Part shown: positions 43,671 to 52,847 of the stretch, one piece after another
Position numbering within the stretch: position 1 is the stretch's first letter
Layout: every line of letters starts with the position of its first letter
Assembly: GCF_004217285.1 (NCBI RefSeq)
Contig: NZ_SHKS01000001.1
Coordinates: 503,195 to 567,194 of the forward strand
Source: Streptomyces sp. BK239
Lineage (GTDB): Bacteria; Actinomycetota; Actinomycetes; Streptomycetales; Streptomycetaceae
Reading direction: 5' to 3'
Length of the DNA: 64,000 nt
Notes under the pieces: generated by a model
Seen by the model: only the letters and a program-made list of their open reading frames with translations
The model's database searches: none
Told to the model about the DNA's origin: nothing
Position numbers and translations under genes: made by a program

Positions 43671-44717
43671 ATGGGCGTACGAGTCCTGCTCATCGAGGAC
43701 GACCAGACGATCGCCGAACCGCTCGTCGAGGGTCTCGGGAACTTCGGGCTGACGGTGCACCATGTGCGCACCGGTGGCGAGGGGTTGAGAGGGCCGTACG
43801 GCGATGTCGTCCTGCTCGACCTGGGGTTGCCGGACATCGACGGCATCGACGTCTGCCGCGGCATCCGGCAGGTCTCGGACGTCCCCGTCATCATCCTCAG
43901 CGCGCGGGGCGAGGAGGCCGACCGCGTGCTGGGCCTGGAGCTGGGGGCCGACGACTACCTGGCGAAGCCGTTCAGTATGCGGGAGCTGGTGGCTCGGGTG
44001 CGGGCGGTGACACGGCGGACCCAACGCGGGGTGGTCACGCCCGAGTTCGGAGGAGCCGAGTTCGGGGGAGCGGAACCCCCCGCGGGCGTCCCCGTGGACG
44101 GACGGGCCCCGTTCGGCGGGGAGCCCTTCGGCGGCGAACCCTTCACCGGCGAGCCTTTCGGCGGCACGGACTTCACCGCCCCCGCGCCCCGAACCCAGGC
44201 CTCAGCGCCCCGAACCCAGGCCCCCGCGCCCCGGACCCACGCCCCCCACTCCGCCCCGGCCCCCGCGTACGCCCCCAGTGTCCACACCGCCCACACCCCC
44301 GCCCCCTACGACCCGGTGCCCGCGCCCGTCGAGGTCGCCGGCGGGGAGGTCGGGCCCCTGGTCGTCGACCGGCGGACGCGGCAGGTGTGGGTGGGGGAGG
44401 GCGCCGTGGCGCTCACGCCCAAGGAGTTCGAACTGCTCGCGCTGCTCACCGAGGACCCGGGGGCGGTCTACTCCCGGCAGCAGATCCTCGACCGGGTGTG
44501 GGACCCGCACTACGAGGGCCCGACGAAGACCCTCGACGTCCATGTCGCCACCCTGCGGAGGAAGTTGGGCAACCCGGCGTGGATCCAGACGCTGCGCGGG
44601 GTGGGCTTCCGGCTGGCGGTGCAGTCGGCCCCACCGGGTGCGCGTCCATCGGCGCACGAACCGCCCGCCTACGGCGAACCGCACCCCTCGCAGCAGTGGT
44701 CGGCGGCCTCTCGATGA
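43671..44717 (+). CDS. OmpR/PhoB-type response regulator with a long linker
   Basis: A 348-residue regulator. The receiver is residues 1-120: acidic pair ED, phospho-acceptor D50 in VVLLDLGLPD, and K99 in LAKPF. The winged-helix DNA-binding domain is about residues 225-320 (VALTPKEFELLALLT; TLDVHVATLRRKLG). The linker of roughly 100 residues is unusually long and made of PFGGE- and APRTQA-type repeats; typical linkers in this family are short. The ATG follows GGGAGAG. It overlaps the histidine kinase gene. Confidence 0.92.
   Translation: MGVRVLLIEDDQTIAEPLVEGLGNFGLTVHHVRTGGEGLRGPYGDVVLLDLGLPDIDGIDVCRGIRQVSDVPVIILSARGEEADRVLGLELGADDYLAKPFSMRELVARVRAVTRRTQRGVVTPEFGGAEFGGAEPPAGVPVDGRAPFGGEPFGGEPFTGEPFGGTDFTAPAPRTQASAPRTQAPAPRTHAPHSAPAPAYAPSVHTAHTPAPYDPVPAPVEVAGGEVGPLVVDRRTRQVWVGEGAVALTPKEFELLALLTEDPGAVYSRQQILDRVWDPHYEGPTKTLDVHVATLRRKLGNPAWIQTLRGVGFRLAVQSAPPGARPSAHEPPAYGEPHPSQQWSAASR
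44112..44246 (+). repeat. 15-bp and 21-bp coding repeats in the response-regulator linker
   Basis: Four 15-bp units beginning ttcggcgg or ttcaccgg start at 44112, 44127, 44142 and 44157 and encode FGGEP-like pentapeptides. Three 21-bp units beginning gcgccccg start at 44184, 44205 and 44226 and encode APRTQAS/P-like heptapeptides. Both keep frame. Confidence 0.8.
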
Positions 44718-46204
44718 CCCGGCGGCTGCTGTTCAGCTATCTCACGCTCGCCGTGCTGCTCCTGGCCTGTCTGGAGATCCCGCTGGGGTTCGTGTACTCG
44801 CGGGGCGAGCGCGAGCGGGTGACCGGCCTGGCCGAGGACGAGGCGGACTCGGTGTCGGCGTTCGCCTCGCTGTCCATCGCCGAAGGCCGCGCCGCGCAGG
44901 ACCTTCCCGGGCGGGCCGCACACTGCGCCGAGCGGATCGGCGGCAAGGTGCTGATCGTCGACGGGTCGGGCGGTCTGCTGGCCAGTTCGCATCCGCTGAC
45001 CGCCGACGAGGAGCGCAGACTCGCCTCCTGGCCCGGCATCGCCGCCGCGCTGCGGGGGACGGCCACGGCGGACGTGCGCACCTCCACCATCGGCGGGGTC
45101 GAGTACCTGGCTGTGGCCACCCCGGTGGCGCAGGGCGGCGAGCTGCAGGGCGCCGTCCGGATCACCGTGCCGACCCGCACGGTGCACGAACGGGTGCACC
45201 ACGTCTGGCTGTTGCTGGCGCTCGGCGGACTCGCGGCGCTCGTCGCCGTCGCCGTCGTGGGCTTCGCCATCGCCCGCTGGACCGGCCGGCCCATCCGTGA
45301 ACTGGAGCGTGCCACCAACGAGTTGGCGGTCGGCGGCACGGCCGTGCCGGTGGCGATCACCAAGGGGCCGCCGGAGGTGCGCAGTCTCGCCGCGACCTTC
45401 AACCGCACCGCCGCCCGGCTGGAACACCTCCTGGCCTCTCAGCGCGCCTTCGCGGGCGAGGCCTCGCACCAGCTGAAGACGCCGCTCGCGGCGCTGCGGC
45501 TGCGGCTGGAGAACCTCGAGAACGACATCGCCCTCAACGCCCGGGGCAGCCTCGACGCCGCGCTGACCGAGACCGACCGGCTGGCCAGGATGGTGGAGGG
45601 TCTGCTCGCGATGGCCCGGCTCGACGAGAGCGCCGCCGAACGGGAACGGGTGGACCTCGGCCGGGTGTGCGAGGAACGCCGGCGCGCCTGGGCCGCGTTG
45701 TACGAGCGGCACGGGGTGTGGCTGACGCTGGCGGGCGACTACCGGGGCGAGGTGACGGCCGTCCCCGGGGCGGTGGAGCAGATCCTCGACAACCTGCTCT
45801 CCAACGCCCTGCGGGTGTCGCCCCCCGGTACCGCGGTCACGATCGACCCGCGCCGCCACACACCCCCCGAGCGCCGCTTCCCGCACCGCGCGAACGGTCC
45901 CGCCTGGATCGAGCTGCACGTCATGGACGAGGGCCCCGGCATGACCGAGGAGCAGCGCCGTCGCGCCTTCGACCGCTTCTGGCGCGCCCCCGACGCCCCC
46001 AAGGGCGGTACGGGCCTGGGCCTGGCACTGGTGCAGCGGCTGGCCCACGCGAGCGGCGGGGAGGCGGTGCTGCGCCGCGCCCCGAGCGGCGGTCTGGACG
46101 CGCTGATCCGCCTGCCTGCGGTGGCGGGGCGGGGCGGGCCCGGGGCGGAGGCGCCCCGCCCGGCCAGACCGTTGCAGGAGGCGGCGGCCCCGGGGCGGCA
46201 CTGA
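44714..46204 (+). CDS. Sensor histidine kinase
   Basis: A 496-residue membrane kinase, partner of the overlapping response regulator (ATGA at 44714-44717). TM1 is near residue 5-28 and an extracytoplasmic sensor reaches to about 163. TM2 is near 164-187, followed by HAMP. The phospho-acceptor is H252 (GEASHQLKTPLAAL). The ATPase domain shows ILDNLLSNALRVSP, DEGPGMT, FDRFWRA and GGTGLGLAL. The signal is unknown. Confidence 0.93.
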   Translation: MTRRLLFSYLTLAVLLLACLEIPLGFVYSRGERERVTGLAEDEADSVSAFASLSIAEGRAAQDLPGRAAHCAERIGGKVLIVDGSGGLLASSHPLTADEERRLASWPGIAAALRGTATADVRTSTIGGVEYLAVATPVAQGGELQGAVRITVPTRTVHERVHHVWLLLALGGLAALVAVAVVGFAIARWTGRPIRELERATNELAVGGTAVPVAITKGPPEVRSLAATFNRTAARLEHLLASQRAFAGEASHQLKTPLAALRLRLENLENDIALNARGSLDAALTETDRLARMVEGLLAMARLDESAAERERVDLGRVCEERRRAWAALYERHGVWLTLAGDYRGEVTAVPGAVEQILDNLLSNALRVSPPGTAVTIDPRRHTPPERRFPHRANGPAWIELHVMDEGPGMTEEQRRRAFDRFWRAPDAPKGGTGLGLALVQRLAHASGGEAVLRRAPSGGLDALIRLPAVAGRGGPGAEAPRPARPLQEAAAPGRH

Positions 46205-46327
46205 GGCGGGCTCGAGGCGGAGGACGGTGGGGTGGTGACCGCCATGGGTCCTCGCCCCCGCCGCCCGTACTCGTCCCCGGGGGCTGCCGCCCCCGCGGAC
46301 GGGTACGGCCCTGAACGGGCCTCGACC

Positions 46328-46717
46328 TCAGACGCCGGACAGGCTGGGACTGGCCGCGCGCACCTCGTACGTCGTCACGCGGACCGTCTCGTCGTCCAGG
46401 CACTGGCCCGACAGCAGGTCGAAGCGCTGCTTCAGCAGCGGGGAGGCCACGAAGGGGCGGCCCTGGTGGGTGCCCGTCAGGCCGCGGGAGAGGACCGCCG
46501 CGCCGCTGAAGGGGTCGCGGTTGTCGATCGCGTACAGGGCTCCGCCGCGGTCGCGGAACAGGGCGACCTGGCGGCCGTCCGGCAGCAGGGCGGCCACGCC
46601 GCGGCCGGGCAGCAGCACGTCGAGGTCGCAGACCGTGAACCAGCTCTCGGGGCCCTCGTCGTGACCTCCCCACCGCAGCTGGATCTTGAGGTCGGTCGTC
46701 TCGGGTGCCAGTGTCAT
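46328..46717 (-). CDS. nirD: Nitrite reductase small subunit
   Basis: A 129-residue Rieske-fold subunit of assimilatory NADH nitrite reductase. It keeps the NirD sequence (YAIDNRDPFSGAAVLSRGL; FVASPLLKQRFDLLSGQC) but lacks Rieske Cys/His ligands, as usual for NirD. The ATG overlaps the nirB stop. It completes the cytoplasmic NirBD complex that reduces nitrite to ammonium. Confidence 0.93.
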   Translation of the reverse strand: MTLAPETTDLKIQLRWGGHDEGPESWFTVCDLDVLLPGRGVAALLPDGRQVALFRDRGGALYAIDNRDPFSGAAVLSRGLTGTHQGRPFVASPLLKQRFDLLSGQCLDDETVRVTTYEVRAASPSLSGV

Positions 46718-49311
46718 CGCTGGGCGCTCCCTTCCAGGGGACGGTGGCCGATGGTCAGCAGCGGCAGGTCGGGCTTGATCTGCTCGCGCTCGGGGACGAA
46801 GCCGACGACCGGGTCGGGGGTGTCCGGCGCGTTCACGAAGGACACGAACCGGGCCAGCTTCTCGGGGTCGTTGATGGTGGTCGCCCACTCGTCGGCGTAG
46901 TGCGCCACATGGGCCGTCATCAGGGATTCCAGCTCCTCGCAGATGCCGAGGGAGTCCTCCACGACGACGTCCCGCACATGGTCCAGGCCGCCGGGGATGC
47001 GCTCCAGCCAGGTCGAGGTGCGCTCCAGGCGGTCGGCGGTGCGGATGTAGAACATCAGGAACCGGTCGATGAGGCGCACCAGTTCGGCGTCGGACAGGTC
47101 CTGGGCCAGCAGGTCGGCGTGGCGCGGGGTCGCGCCGCCGTTGCCGCCGACGTACAGGTTCCAGCCGTTGGAGGTGGCGATGACGCCGAAGTCCTTCGAC
47201 TGGGCCTCGGCGCACTCGCGGGCGCAGCCCGAGACGGCCGACTTCAGCTTGTGCGGGGAGCGCAGGCCCCGGTAGCGCAGCTCCAGGTCGATCGCCATGC
47301 GGACGGAGTCCTGGACGCCGTAGCGGCACCAGGTCTGGCCCACGCAGGACTTCACGGTGCGCAGCGACTTGCCGTAGGCGTGCCCGGACTCGAAGCCGGC
47401 GTCGACCAGCCGGGTCCAGATCAGCGGCAGTTGCTCGACGCGCGCGCCGAACATGTCGATGCGCTGACCGCCGGTGATCTTCGTGTAGAGGCCGAAGTCG
47501 CGGGCGATCTCGCCGATCACGATCAGGCCCTCGGGGGTGATCTCGCCGCCGGGGATGCGCGGCACGACCGAGTAGGAGCCGTTCTTCTGCAGGTTGGCGA
47601 GGAAGTGGTCGTTGGTCTCCTGCAACGCGGCCTGCTCGCCGTCGAGGACGTAGCCGCTCGCGCCGATCGTCGGGGCGAGGGAGGCGATGATCGATGCGAC
47701 GGCGGGCTTGCACACGTCGCAGCCGTCGCCGCCGCGGGCGCCGTCGCGGCCGTAGCGGTCCAGCAGGTCCTGGTAGGTGTTGATGCGCAGGGCGAGGACG
47801 ATCTCGTACAGCTCCTCGCGGGTCTGCCCGAAGCAGCCGCACAGGCCCTTGTCGACCTCGACGCCGCTCGCCTCCAGCTCGGCGGTGACGAGCTGCCCGA
47901 GCACCTTGACGCAACTGCCGCAGCCGGTGCCGGCCTTGGTGCACTTCTTGACCTCGGGCACGGTGGTGCAGCTGTGCTCGGTGACCGCGCCGCGGATCGC
48001 GCCCTTGGTGACGTTGTGGCAGGAGCAGACGACCGCCTCGTCCGGCAGCGCGGACGGGCCGAGCTGGGCGCCGCCGCCCGCGTCCGCCGGCAGGACCAGC
48101 GACTCGGGGGCCACCGGCGGCACGGAGCCCGTCAGCGCCCGCAGGGTGCCGTAGGCGTCCGCGTCGCCGACGAGGATGCCGCCGAGCAGGGTGCCGTCGC
48201 GGCCGATGACCAGCTTCTTGTACAGGCCGGAGCGCGAGTCGGAGTAGACGACGTCGAGGCAGTCCTCGGCGGTGCCGTGCGCGTCGCCGAAGGAGGCCAC
48301 GTCCACGCCGAGCAGCTTCAGCTTGGTGGACAGGTCGGCGCCGACGAAGGACGCCTCGTCGGAGGCGATGGTCGCCGCCGCCGTCTCGGCCTGCTCGTAG
48401 CCGGGGGCCACCAGGCCGTACACCCGGCCGTCGGAGGCCAGCGCGCACTCGCCGATCGCGAAGACGTGCGGGTCGTTCACCGTGCGGCACTGCTCGTCGA
48501 CGGTGATGCCGCCGCGCTCGCCGACCGTCAGTCCGCAGTCGCGGGCGAGCTGGTCGCGGGGGCGGACACCGGCGCTGAACACCACCATGTCGGTGGCGAG
48601 TTCGGAGCCGTCGGACAGCTTCATGCCGGTGACGGCGCCGGATTCGTCGACGACGATCTCCTGGGTGCCCACGCCGGTGTGGACGCTCAGTCCCATGTCC
48701 TCGATGGTGCGCAGGAGCGCCGCGCCACCGCCGTCGTCGACCTGCACCGGCATCAGGCGCGGCGCGAACTCCACGATGTGGGAGGTGAGTCCGAGTCCCT
48801 TGAGGGCTCCGGCGGCCTCCAGGCCGAGCAGGCCGCCGCCGACGACCGCGCCGACCGTCGCCTTGCGCTTCGCGTACTCCTCGATCGCGAGGAGGTCGTC
48901 GATGGTGCGGTAGACGAAGCAGCCCTCGGCGTCCTTGTTCGGCACCGGCGGCACGAACGGGTAGGAGCCGGTGGCCAGGACGAGCACGTCGTAGTCGAAG
49001 ACCTGCCCGGACCGGGCGGTGACCTTGCGGTTCTCGCGGTCGACGGTCACCGCCGGGTCGCCGACGTGCAGTTCGATGCCCTGCGCGGCGATGAACTCCA
49101 TGTCGGTCATGGAGAGTTCCTCGGGGGTCTTCCCCGAGAAGTACGAGGTGAGGGCCACGCGGTCGTACGCCGGGCGGGGCTCCTCGCAGAGCACGACCAC
49201 GCGGTGCGTGGCGGTCAGGCCGCGCTCGGCGAGCGCTTCGAGGAAGCGCTGGCCGACCATGCCGTGGCCGACGAGCACGATCGTGGGGTTCGCCCCCGGG
49301 GTGGCCGTCAT
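46714..49311 (-). CDS. nirB: NADH-dependent nitrite reductase large subunit
   Basis: An 865-residue enzyme. The N-terminal FAD/NAD oxidoreductase starts VLVGHGMVGQRFLEAL and has a second GGGLLGLEAAGAL. Two BFD-type [2Fe-2S] regions follow (VCSCHNVTKGAIRG with CTKAGTGCGSC; LCGCFGQTREE with GCDVCKP). The C-terminal siroheme/[4Fe-4S] domain has CVGQTWCRYG and SGCARECAE. Starts at an ATG overlapping the upstream oxidoreductase stop. Repression or activation by nitrogen status is expected. Confidence 0.96.
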   Translation of the reverse strand: MTATPGANPTIVLVGHGMVGQRFLEALAERGLTATHRVVVLCEEPRPAYDRVALTSYFSGKTPEELSMTDMEFIAAQGIELHVGDPAVTVDRENRKVTARSGQVFDYDVLVLATGSYPFVPPVPNKDAEGCFVYRTIDDLLAIEEYAKRKATVGAVVGGGLLGLEAAGALKGLGLTSHIVEFAPRLMPVQVDDGGGAALLRTIEDMGLSVHTGVGTQEIVVDESGAVTGMKLSDGSELATDMVVFSAGVRPRDQLARDCGLTVGERGGITVDEQCRTVNDPHVFAIGECALASDGRVYGLVAPGYEQAETAAATIASDEASFVGADLSTKLKLLGVDVASFGDAHGTAEDCLDVVYSDSRSGLYKKLVIGRDGTLLGGILVGDADAYGTLRALTGSVPPVAPESLVLPADAGGGAQLGPSALPDEAVVCSCHNVTKGAIRGAVTEHSCTTVPEVKKCTKAGTGCGSCVKVLGQLVTAELEASGVEVDKGLCGCFGQTREELYEIVLALRINTYQDLLDRYGRDGARGGDGCDVCKPAVASIIASLAPTIGASGYVLDGEQAALQETNDHFLANLQKNGSYSVVPRIPGGEITPEGLIVIGEIARDFGLYTKITGGQRIDMFGARVEQLPLIWTRLVDAGFESGHAYGKSLRTVKSCVGQTWCRYGVQDSVRMAIDLELRYRGLRSPHKLKSAVSGCARECAEAQSKDFGVIATSNGWNLYVGGNGGATPRHADLLAQDLSDAELVRLIDRFLMFYIRTADRLERTSTWLERIPGGLDHVRDVVVEDSLGICEELESLMTAHVAHYADEWATTINDPEKLARFVSFVNAPDTPDPVVGFVPEREQIKPDLPLLTIGHRPLEGSAQR

Positions 49312-50522
49312 CAGAAGCCTCCATCGTTGGTGAGCAGGTGGAGCAGGGGGCCGTCGTCCGGGAGCGGCTCTGCTCCCTCCCAGGCGCGGGCGAGCGCGCC
49401 GACGGTGCCGAGTTCGCCGACGAGCACGCCGCCGACCAGGCGGTCGTCGCGGACGACGACCTTGCGGTAGGTGCCGCGGGTGGCGTCGGCGAGCTGCACG
49501 ACGTCGTCGCCGGGGCGCGGCTGTGTCTCGCCGAACGCGGCGAGGTCGAAGGGGCCGTGCCCGGAGAGGGTGAGCCGGGTCAGGGAACGGGTGCCGGTGT
49601 AGCGGGAGTCGGCGTTCCCGGCCAGCAACGCGGCGAGCGCGTCGGCCTGTTCGTACGCGGGAGCCGCCAGCCCGTACACGGTCCCGTCGTGCTGCGCGCA
49701 GTCCCCGATCGCATGGATGTGCGGGTCCGAGGTGCGCAGTTCGTCGTCGACGAGGATGCCCTTGCCGACGTCGATGCCCGCGTCCCTGGCCAGGCCGGCG
49801 CGCGGGGAGACCCCGCAGGCCAGCACCACCAGCTCGGCGTCGAGGGCGTATCCGTCGGCCATCTCGACCGAGCGGACGGCGCCGCCGACGCAGCGGACGT
49901 CCCGCACCCGGCACTCGGTGTGGATCTCCACGCCGAGGCCGGCGAGGTGGGCGCGCACCAGGGCGGAGGCCGCCGGGTCGAGCTGGCGCTCCATGAGCCG
50001 CTCGGCCTGCTGGGCGAGGACGACCTGCGCGCCGCGCAGCGCGAGGGCGCGGGCGGCGGAGACGCCGAGCAGCCCGCCGCCGATGACGACGGCCCGCACG
50101 CCCGGCCGGACCGCCTCGGACAGGCCCAGGCAGTCGTCCATGGTCCGGAAGGCGTGGACGCCCGCGGGCAGGACGTGGTCGGGGGTGAAGAGGCCGCGCA
50201 GCGGGGGCAGTACGGGGTTGGAGCCGGTGGCCAGGACCAGCGTGCCGTACGCGATCCGGGAGCCGTCCGCGCAGATCACGGCCCGCTGGTCGCGGTCGAT
50301 TCCGGTCACCCGGGCGCGGACGGTCCGGGCGGGCGCGGGTGTCGCGATCACCTCGGGGGCGTACCGCCCGGCCAGCACCTCGGCGAGCAGGACCCGGTTG
50401 TACGGGGCGTGCTCCTCGTCGCCGACGAGCAGTGCGGGCGTGCCCAGCTCGCCGAGCCGGCGGGCGAGTCGTACGCCCGCGAGGCCGGCGCCGATCACCA
50501 CCACACGCGAATTCGAGGTCAT
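49311..50522 (-). CDS. NAD(P)/FAD-dependent oxidoreductase (NasB-like electron donor)
   Basis: A 403-residue pyridine nucleotide-disulfide oxidoreductase. FAD-binding GAGLAGVRLARRL is at the N-terminus, an NAD-binding GGGLLGVSAARAL is near 145, and HIHAIGDCAQHDGTVYG is near 265. It is homologous to the N-terminal half of NirB. The first gene of the nir operon, it probably donates electrons to the nitrate reductase encoded at 57918 or to NirB. It lacks the BFD cluster. Confidence 0.85.
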   Translation of the reverse strand: MTSNSRVVVIGAGLAGVRLARRLGELGTPALLVGDEEHAPYNRVLLAEVLAGRYAPEVIATPAPARTVRARVTGIDRDQRAVICADGSRIAYGTLVLATGSNPVLPPLRGLFTPDHVLPAGVHAFRTMDDCLGLSEAVRPGVRAVVIGGGLLGVSAARALALRGAQVVLAQQAERLMERQLDPAASALVRAHLAGLGVEIHTECRVRDVRCVGGAVRSVEMADGYALDAELVVLACGVSPRAGLARDAGIDVGKGILVDDELRTSDPHIHAIGDCAQHDGTVYGLAAPAYEQADALAALLAGNADSRYTGTRSLTRLTLSGHGPFDLAAFGETQPRPGDDVVQLADATRGTYRKVVVRDDRLVGGVLVGELGTVGALARAWEGAEPLPDDGPLLHLLTNDGGF

Positions 50523-50545
50523 GCCGTCGAGCGTGCGCTGCTGAG

Positions 50546-50574
50546 GTTTCCCGACCGCATCACGGTTGTTTCCC
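50546..50574 (-). promoter_or_regulatory. Candidate GlnR-type operator upstream of the nir operon
   Basis: On the minus strand GGGAAAC occurs twice (50574-50568 and 50552-50546), exactly 22 bp apart, starting 24 bp upstream of the first gene. GlnR half-sites (gTnAc/GaAAc) are spaced by 11 bp, so two on one helix face 22 bp apart fit. The middle half-site is poor. Confidence 0.45.
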
Positions 50575-50660
50575 GCGGGGAACGCTGCCCTCAGCGGGGC
50601 GGTGCGGTGGGTGTGAGGGTTCCCGGGACCGGCGAACGGCCTCTGTGAGACCGGCTCAGG

Positions 50661-51299
50661 TCACCGGCGGGCGCCCGTGAGGTGGGCGAAGACGACCACG
50701 TTGCCCCGGTAGCCGGTCGAGCGGGAGTAGCCGCCGCCGCAGGTGATCACCCTCAGTTCGGGGCGGGGGGCGGCGCCGTACACCTTGCGGTCGGGGAAGG
50801 CGCTCGCCTCGTACACCTCGACCGCGTCGACCGTGAACACCGCGACGGCGCCGTCGCGCCGGTCCACCTCGATGGCGGCGCCCTTCTTCAGGGCGCCCAG
50901 GTCGTAGAAGACGGCGGGGCCGTCGGCGTTGTCCACGTGGCCGGCGACGATCGCGGTGCCCGTCTCGCCGGGGGTGACGCCGGCCTCGTACCAGCCGGCG
51001 AGGTTCGCGCGTGCGGGGTCCGGCACGTCGAGGCTGCCGGACTCGGTCAGGCCCAGCCCCGTCAGGGGGGCGTCCACGTGGATGGAGGGTATGCGGACGC
51101 GGTCGGGCGGGGAGGCCGGCAGCGCCGGCGCGGCGCGGACGTCGGCGCCGCCGGGGCGGGCCTCGGCCGCGGACGGCTGGGGCGGGGCGGGGCGGTCGGC
51201 CGCGCCGACCAGCAGCCACACGCCCGAGCAGAGCGCGACCCCGGTGACGACGGTTATCGCGGTGTTCGCGACCCCGCGGGGTCTGGGCGTTCTGCGCAT
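50661..51299 (-). CDS. Class F sortase
   Basis: A 212-residue membrane-anchored transpeptidase. After an N-terminal signal anchor (ANTAITVVTGVALCSGVWLLV) and a Pro/Ala linker, the sortase barrel has catalytic H121 (AIVAGHVDN), C187 (RVITCGGGYS) and R198 (YRGNVVVFAH). Class F sortases are typical of actinobacteria. It sits 114 bp downstream of the secreted protein gene on the same strand; no LPXTG substrate is in the window. Confidence 0.93.
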   Translation of the reverse strand: MRRTPRPRGVANTAITVVTGVALCSGVWLLVGAADRPAPPQPSAAEARPGGADVRAAPALPASPPDRVRIPSIHVDAPLTGLGLTESGSLDVPDPARANLAGWYEAGVTPGETGTAIVAGHVDNADGPAVFYDLGALKKGAAIEVDRRDGAVAVFTVDAVEVYEASAFPDRKVYGAAPRPELRVITCGGGYSRSTGYRGNVVVFAHLTGARR

Positions 51300-51413
51300 C
51301 CGGCGATCCCCTCTCGGTGGTGGGCCCCATGCCCCCCTCCGGGCCGCGAGGGGCGTCGGGCCCGGAGGGGGAGGGACATGCGGTACCGGCGGACGGACAG
51401 CGGAGGGTGTCCG

Positions 51414-51938
51414 TCAGATCCCGTCGCCTCTCGCCCGGCGATGCAGGAGCCAGGTACCGCCCGCGGCGGCGACGGCGAGAGCCGTCACGCCGGCCGCGGT
51501 CTGCACGGGGTCGGGGCCCAGGGCGCCGCCGACCCCCGTCTTCACACTTCCGCGCGGGTACACCTGTTCCCGCGCCGGACTCAGCGTCACCACCAGGTCC
51601 CCGGTGACCTTGTGTCCGTCGGACGCGCACTCCGCGACGATCTCGTACGTCCCCGGATGCGCGCTCGGCGGCACCCGGAACCGGCCGACCGCGGCGCCGC
51701 CGTCCGTGCCCGGCGCCAGCGTGAACCGGCCGGCGCCGACCGCGCCCGCGTCGCCCGCCGCCGCGCCGCGGCCGCCGCAGGCCGCCGTGGTCACGGTGAC
51801 GTCGCCGCCCGGCACGGCGGTGGCGGGGGCCACCACCAGCCGGCCGCCGCCCGCGCCGTACGCCGGCACGGCGACCGCGCCCGCGGCGGCGAGGGCGAGC
51901 GTTCCACCGGTCAGCAGACGGGCGGCCGTTCGTCGCAT
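51414..51938 (-). CDS. Secreted/membrane protein paired with the sortase
   Basis: A 174-residue protein. An N-terminal signal peptide (LLTGGTLALAAAGAVAVPAYGAG) is followed by an Ig-like beta domain (VAPATAVPGGDVTVTTAACGG; PGTYEIVAECASDGHKVTGDLVV). The C-terminal membrane helix (TAAGVTALAVAAAGGTWLL) and a basic tail (HRRARGD) resemble a sortase-sorting end. No LPXTG-like pentapeptide precedes the helix (sequence LGPDPVQ). It could be a processed partner or an unusual substrate of the sortase. Confidence 0.8.
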   Translation of the reverse strand: MRRTAARLLTGGTLALAAAGAVAVPAYGAGGGRLVVAPATAVPGGDVTVTTAACGGRGAAAGDAGAVGAGRFTLAPGTDGGAAVGRFRVPPSAHPGTYEIVAECASDGHKVTGDLVVTLSPAREQVYPRGSVKTGVGGALGPDPVQTAAGVTALAVAAAGGTWLLHRRARGDGI

Positions 51939-52210
51939 CGGTGCTCCTCGAACTCGTCCAGGACCACGGCCCGCGGCATCCCCATGTGCCGCTGCGTCGG
52001 TCGCGCCCTGCCCTACCGAGCAAAGGGCCGGCGGCGCGAGCGCGCTTCCTGAGAACGCGTCAGAAAGGGGGTGAACGGGTGTCGGGCGGACGCCACGGGG
52101 CCCCTCTGCAACGGTGTTTCACCAGGTCACCGCCGTCCGGCGGCCACCGCCGGGAAAACCCCGGGAGAAGCGTGTGAACGGGTGACCGCACGGCCCCGCG
52201 CGCCCCCGGC
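51939..52210. other. Gene-free stretch before the GGCT-like gene
   Basis: These 272 bp hold no convincing gene. Reading frames exist but lack Shine-Dalgarno sites and family resemblance. The left part must carry the promoter of the membrane protein ending at 51414. Confidence 0.5.
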
Positions 52211-52678
52211 TCAGCCCTCTTCGCCCCACGCGCCCCGCCCGCGCCAGTCCCCGCTCTCGATGCGGCCGCCGCGTGTCCGCAGTCGCGCCGCCACGGGGGG
52301 CGCTGCCAGGTACAGCCAGGCCCGGACCCGGCGTCCGTCGCCGCTGAGGACCACCTCGCGGGCCACCCGCTCGTACAGGTTGCGCGGATCGCCCGGCCGG
52401 TACTCCTCCAGCCGGTCCAGCTCGGCGAGGAGGGACCCGTACGCCTCCGGCAGGGCGGTGACGAGGTCGCCGGTCACGACGCCGCCGGACTCCTCCACGA
52501 CGTAGGGATAGCCCGGCCCGTCGTACAGCACGGCGTCACCGAGGCGGGCCGGTTCCTCGCGGCTGGTGCGGCCGCGCAGGAAGAGCGCGTGGTTGGGCTC
52601 GCCGGGGCGGAGGGTCCCGTAGACGAAGAACGGGAGCTCCGGCGCGGGCCCTGTGCTCACGGCGGTCGTGGTGGTCAC
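52211..52678 (-). CDS. Gamma-glutamylcyclotransferase-like protein
   Basis: A 155-residue protein of the GGCT/AIG2 fold. The substrate loop is FFVYGTLRPGEPNHAL near residue 17, and the general acid Glu is in LDRLEEYRPGD. It would cleave gamma-glutamyl-amino acids to 5-oxoproline, though many members have other or unknown substrates. GTG start; GGGGAGAG lies about 12 nt upstream. Divergent from the secreted protease. Confidence 0.85.
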   Translation of the reverse strand: MTTTTAVSTGPAPELPFFVYGTLRPGEPNHALFLRGRTSREEPARLGDAVLYDGPGYPYVVEESGGVVTGDLVTALPEAYGSLLAELDRLEEYRPGDPRNLYERVAREVVLSGDGRRVRAWLYLAAPPVAARLRTRGGRIESGDWRGRGAWGEEG

Positions 52679-52724
52679 GGAAACGATTCTCTCCCCTCAC
52701 CGCACCCGCACGCGGCGCTATGGA

Positions 52725-52738
52725 CATGACATGTCATG
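52725..52738. promoter_or_regulatory. Palindrome catgacatgtcatg between GGCT and protease genes
   Basis: A perfect 14-bp palindrome lies 110 bp before the protease start and 47 bp from the GGCT start. It is a plausible operator for either divergent gene. No matching regulator gene is adjacent. Confidence 0.55.
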
Positions 52739-52847
52739 GCCTCTTAAATCTCAGGACGACCTCAGCGCCACCCCCACGCGCCGCACGGCGCAGCACGCCT
52801 TCCCGAACGCGCCCTTGCGCGCGTTCCCGAGGACACCGAGGAGACAG

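Noticed and set aside
46705..49470. A 921-codon open frame antisense to nirB
   Set aside because: Again the mirror of a real high-GC gene; nirB has all cofactor motifs, and the antisense frame has none.
52071..52505. Open frame in the gap before the GGCT-like gene
   Set aside because: It overlaps the GGCT gene antisense, is Arg/Pro/Ser-rich and lacks a ribosome-binding site or homologous motif.
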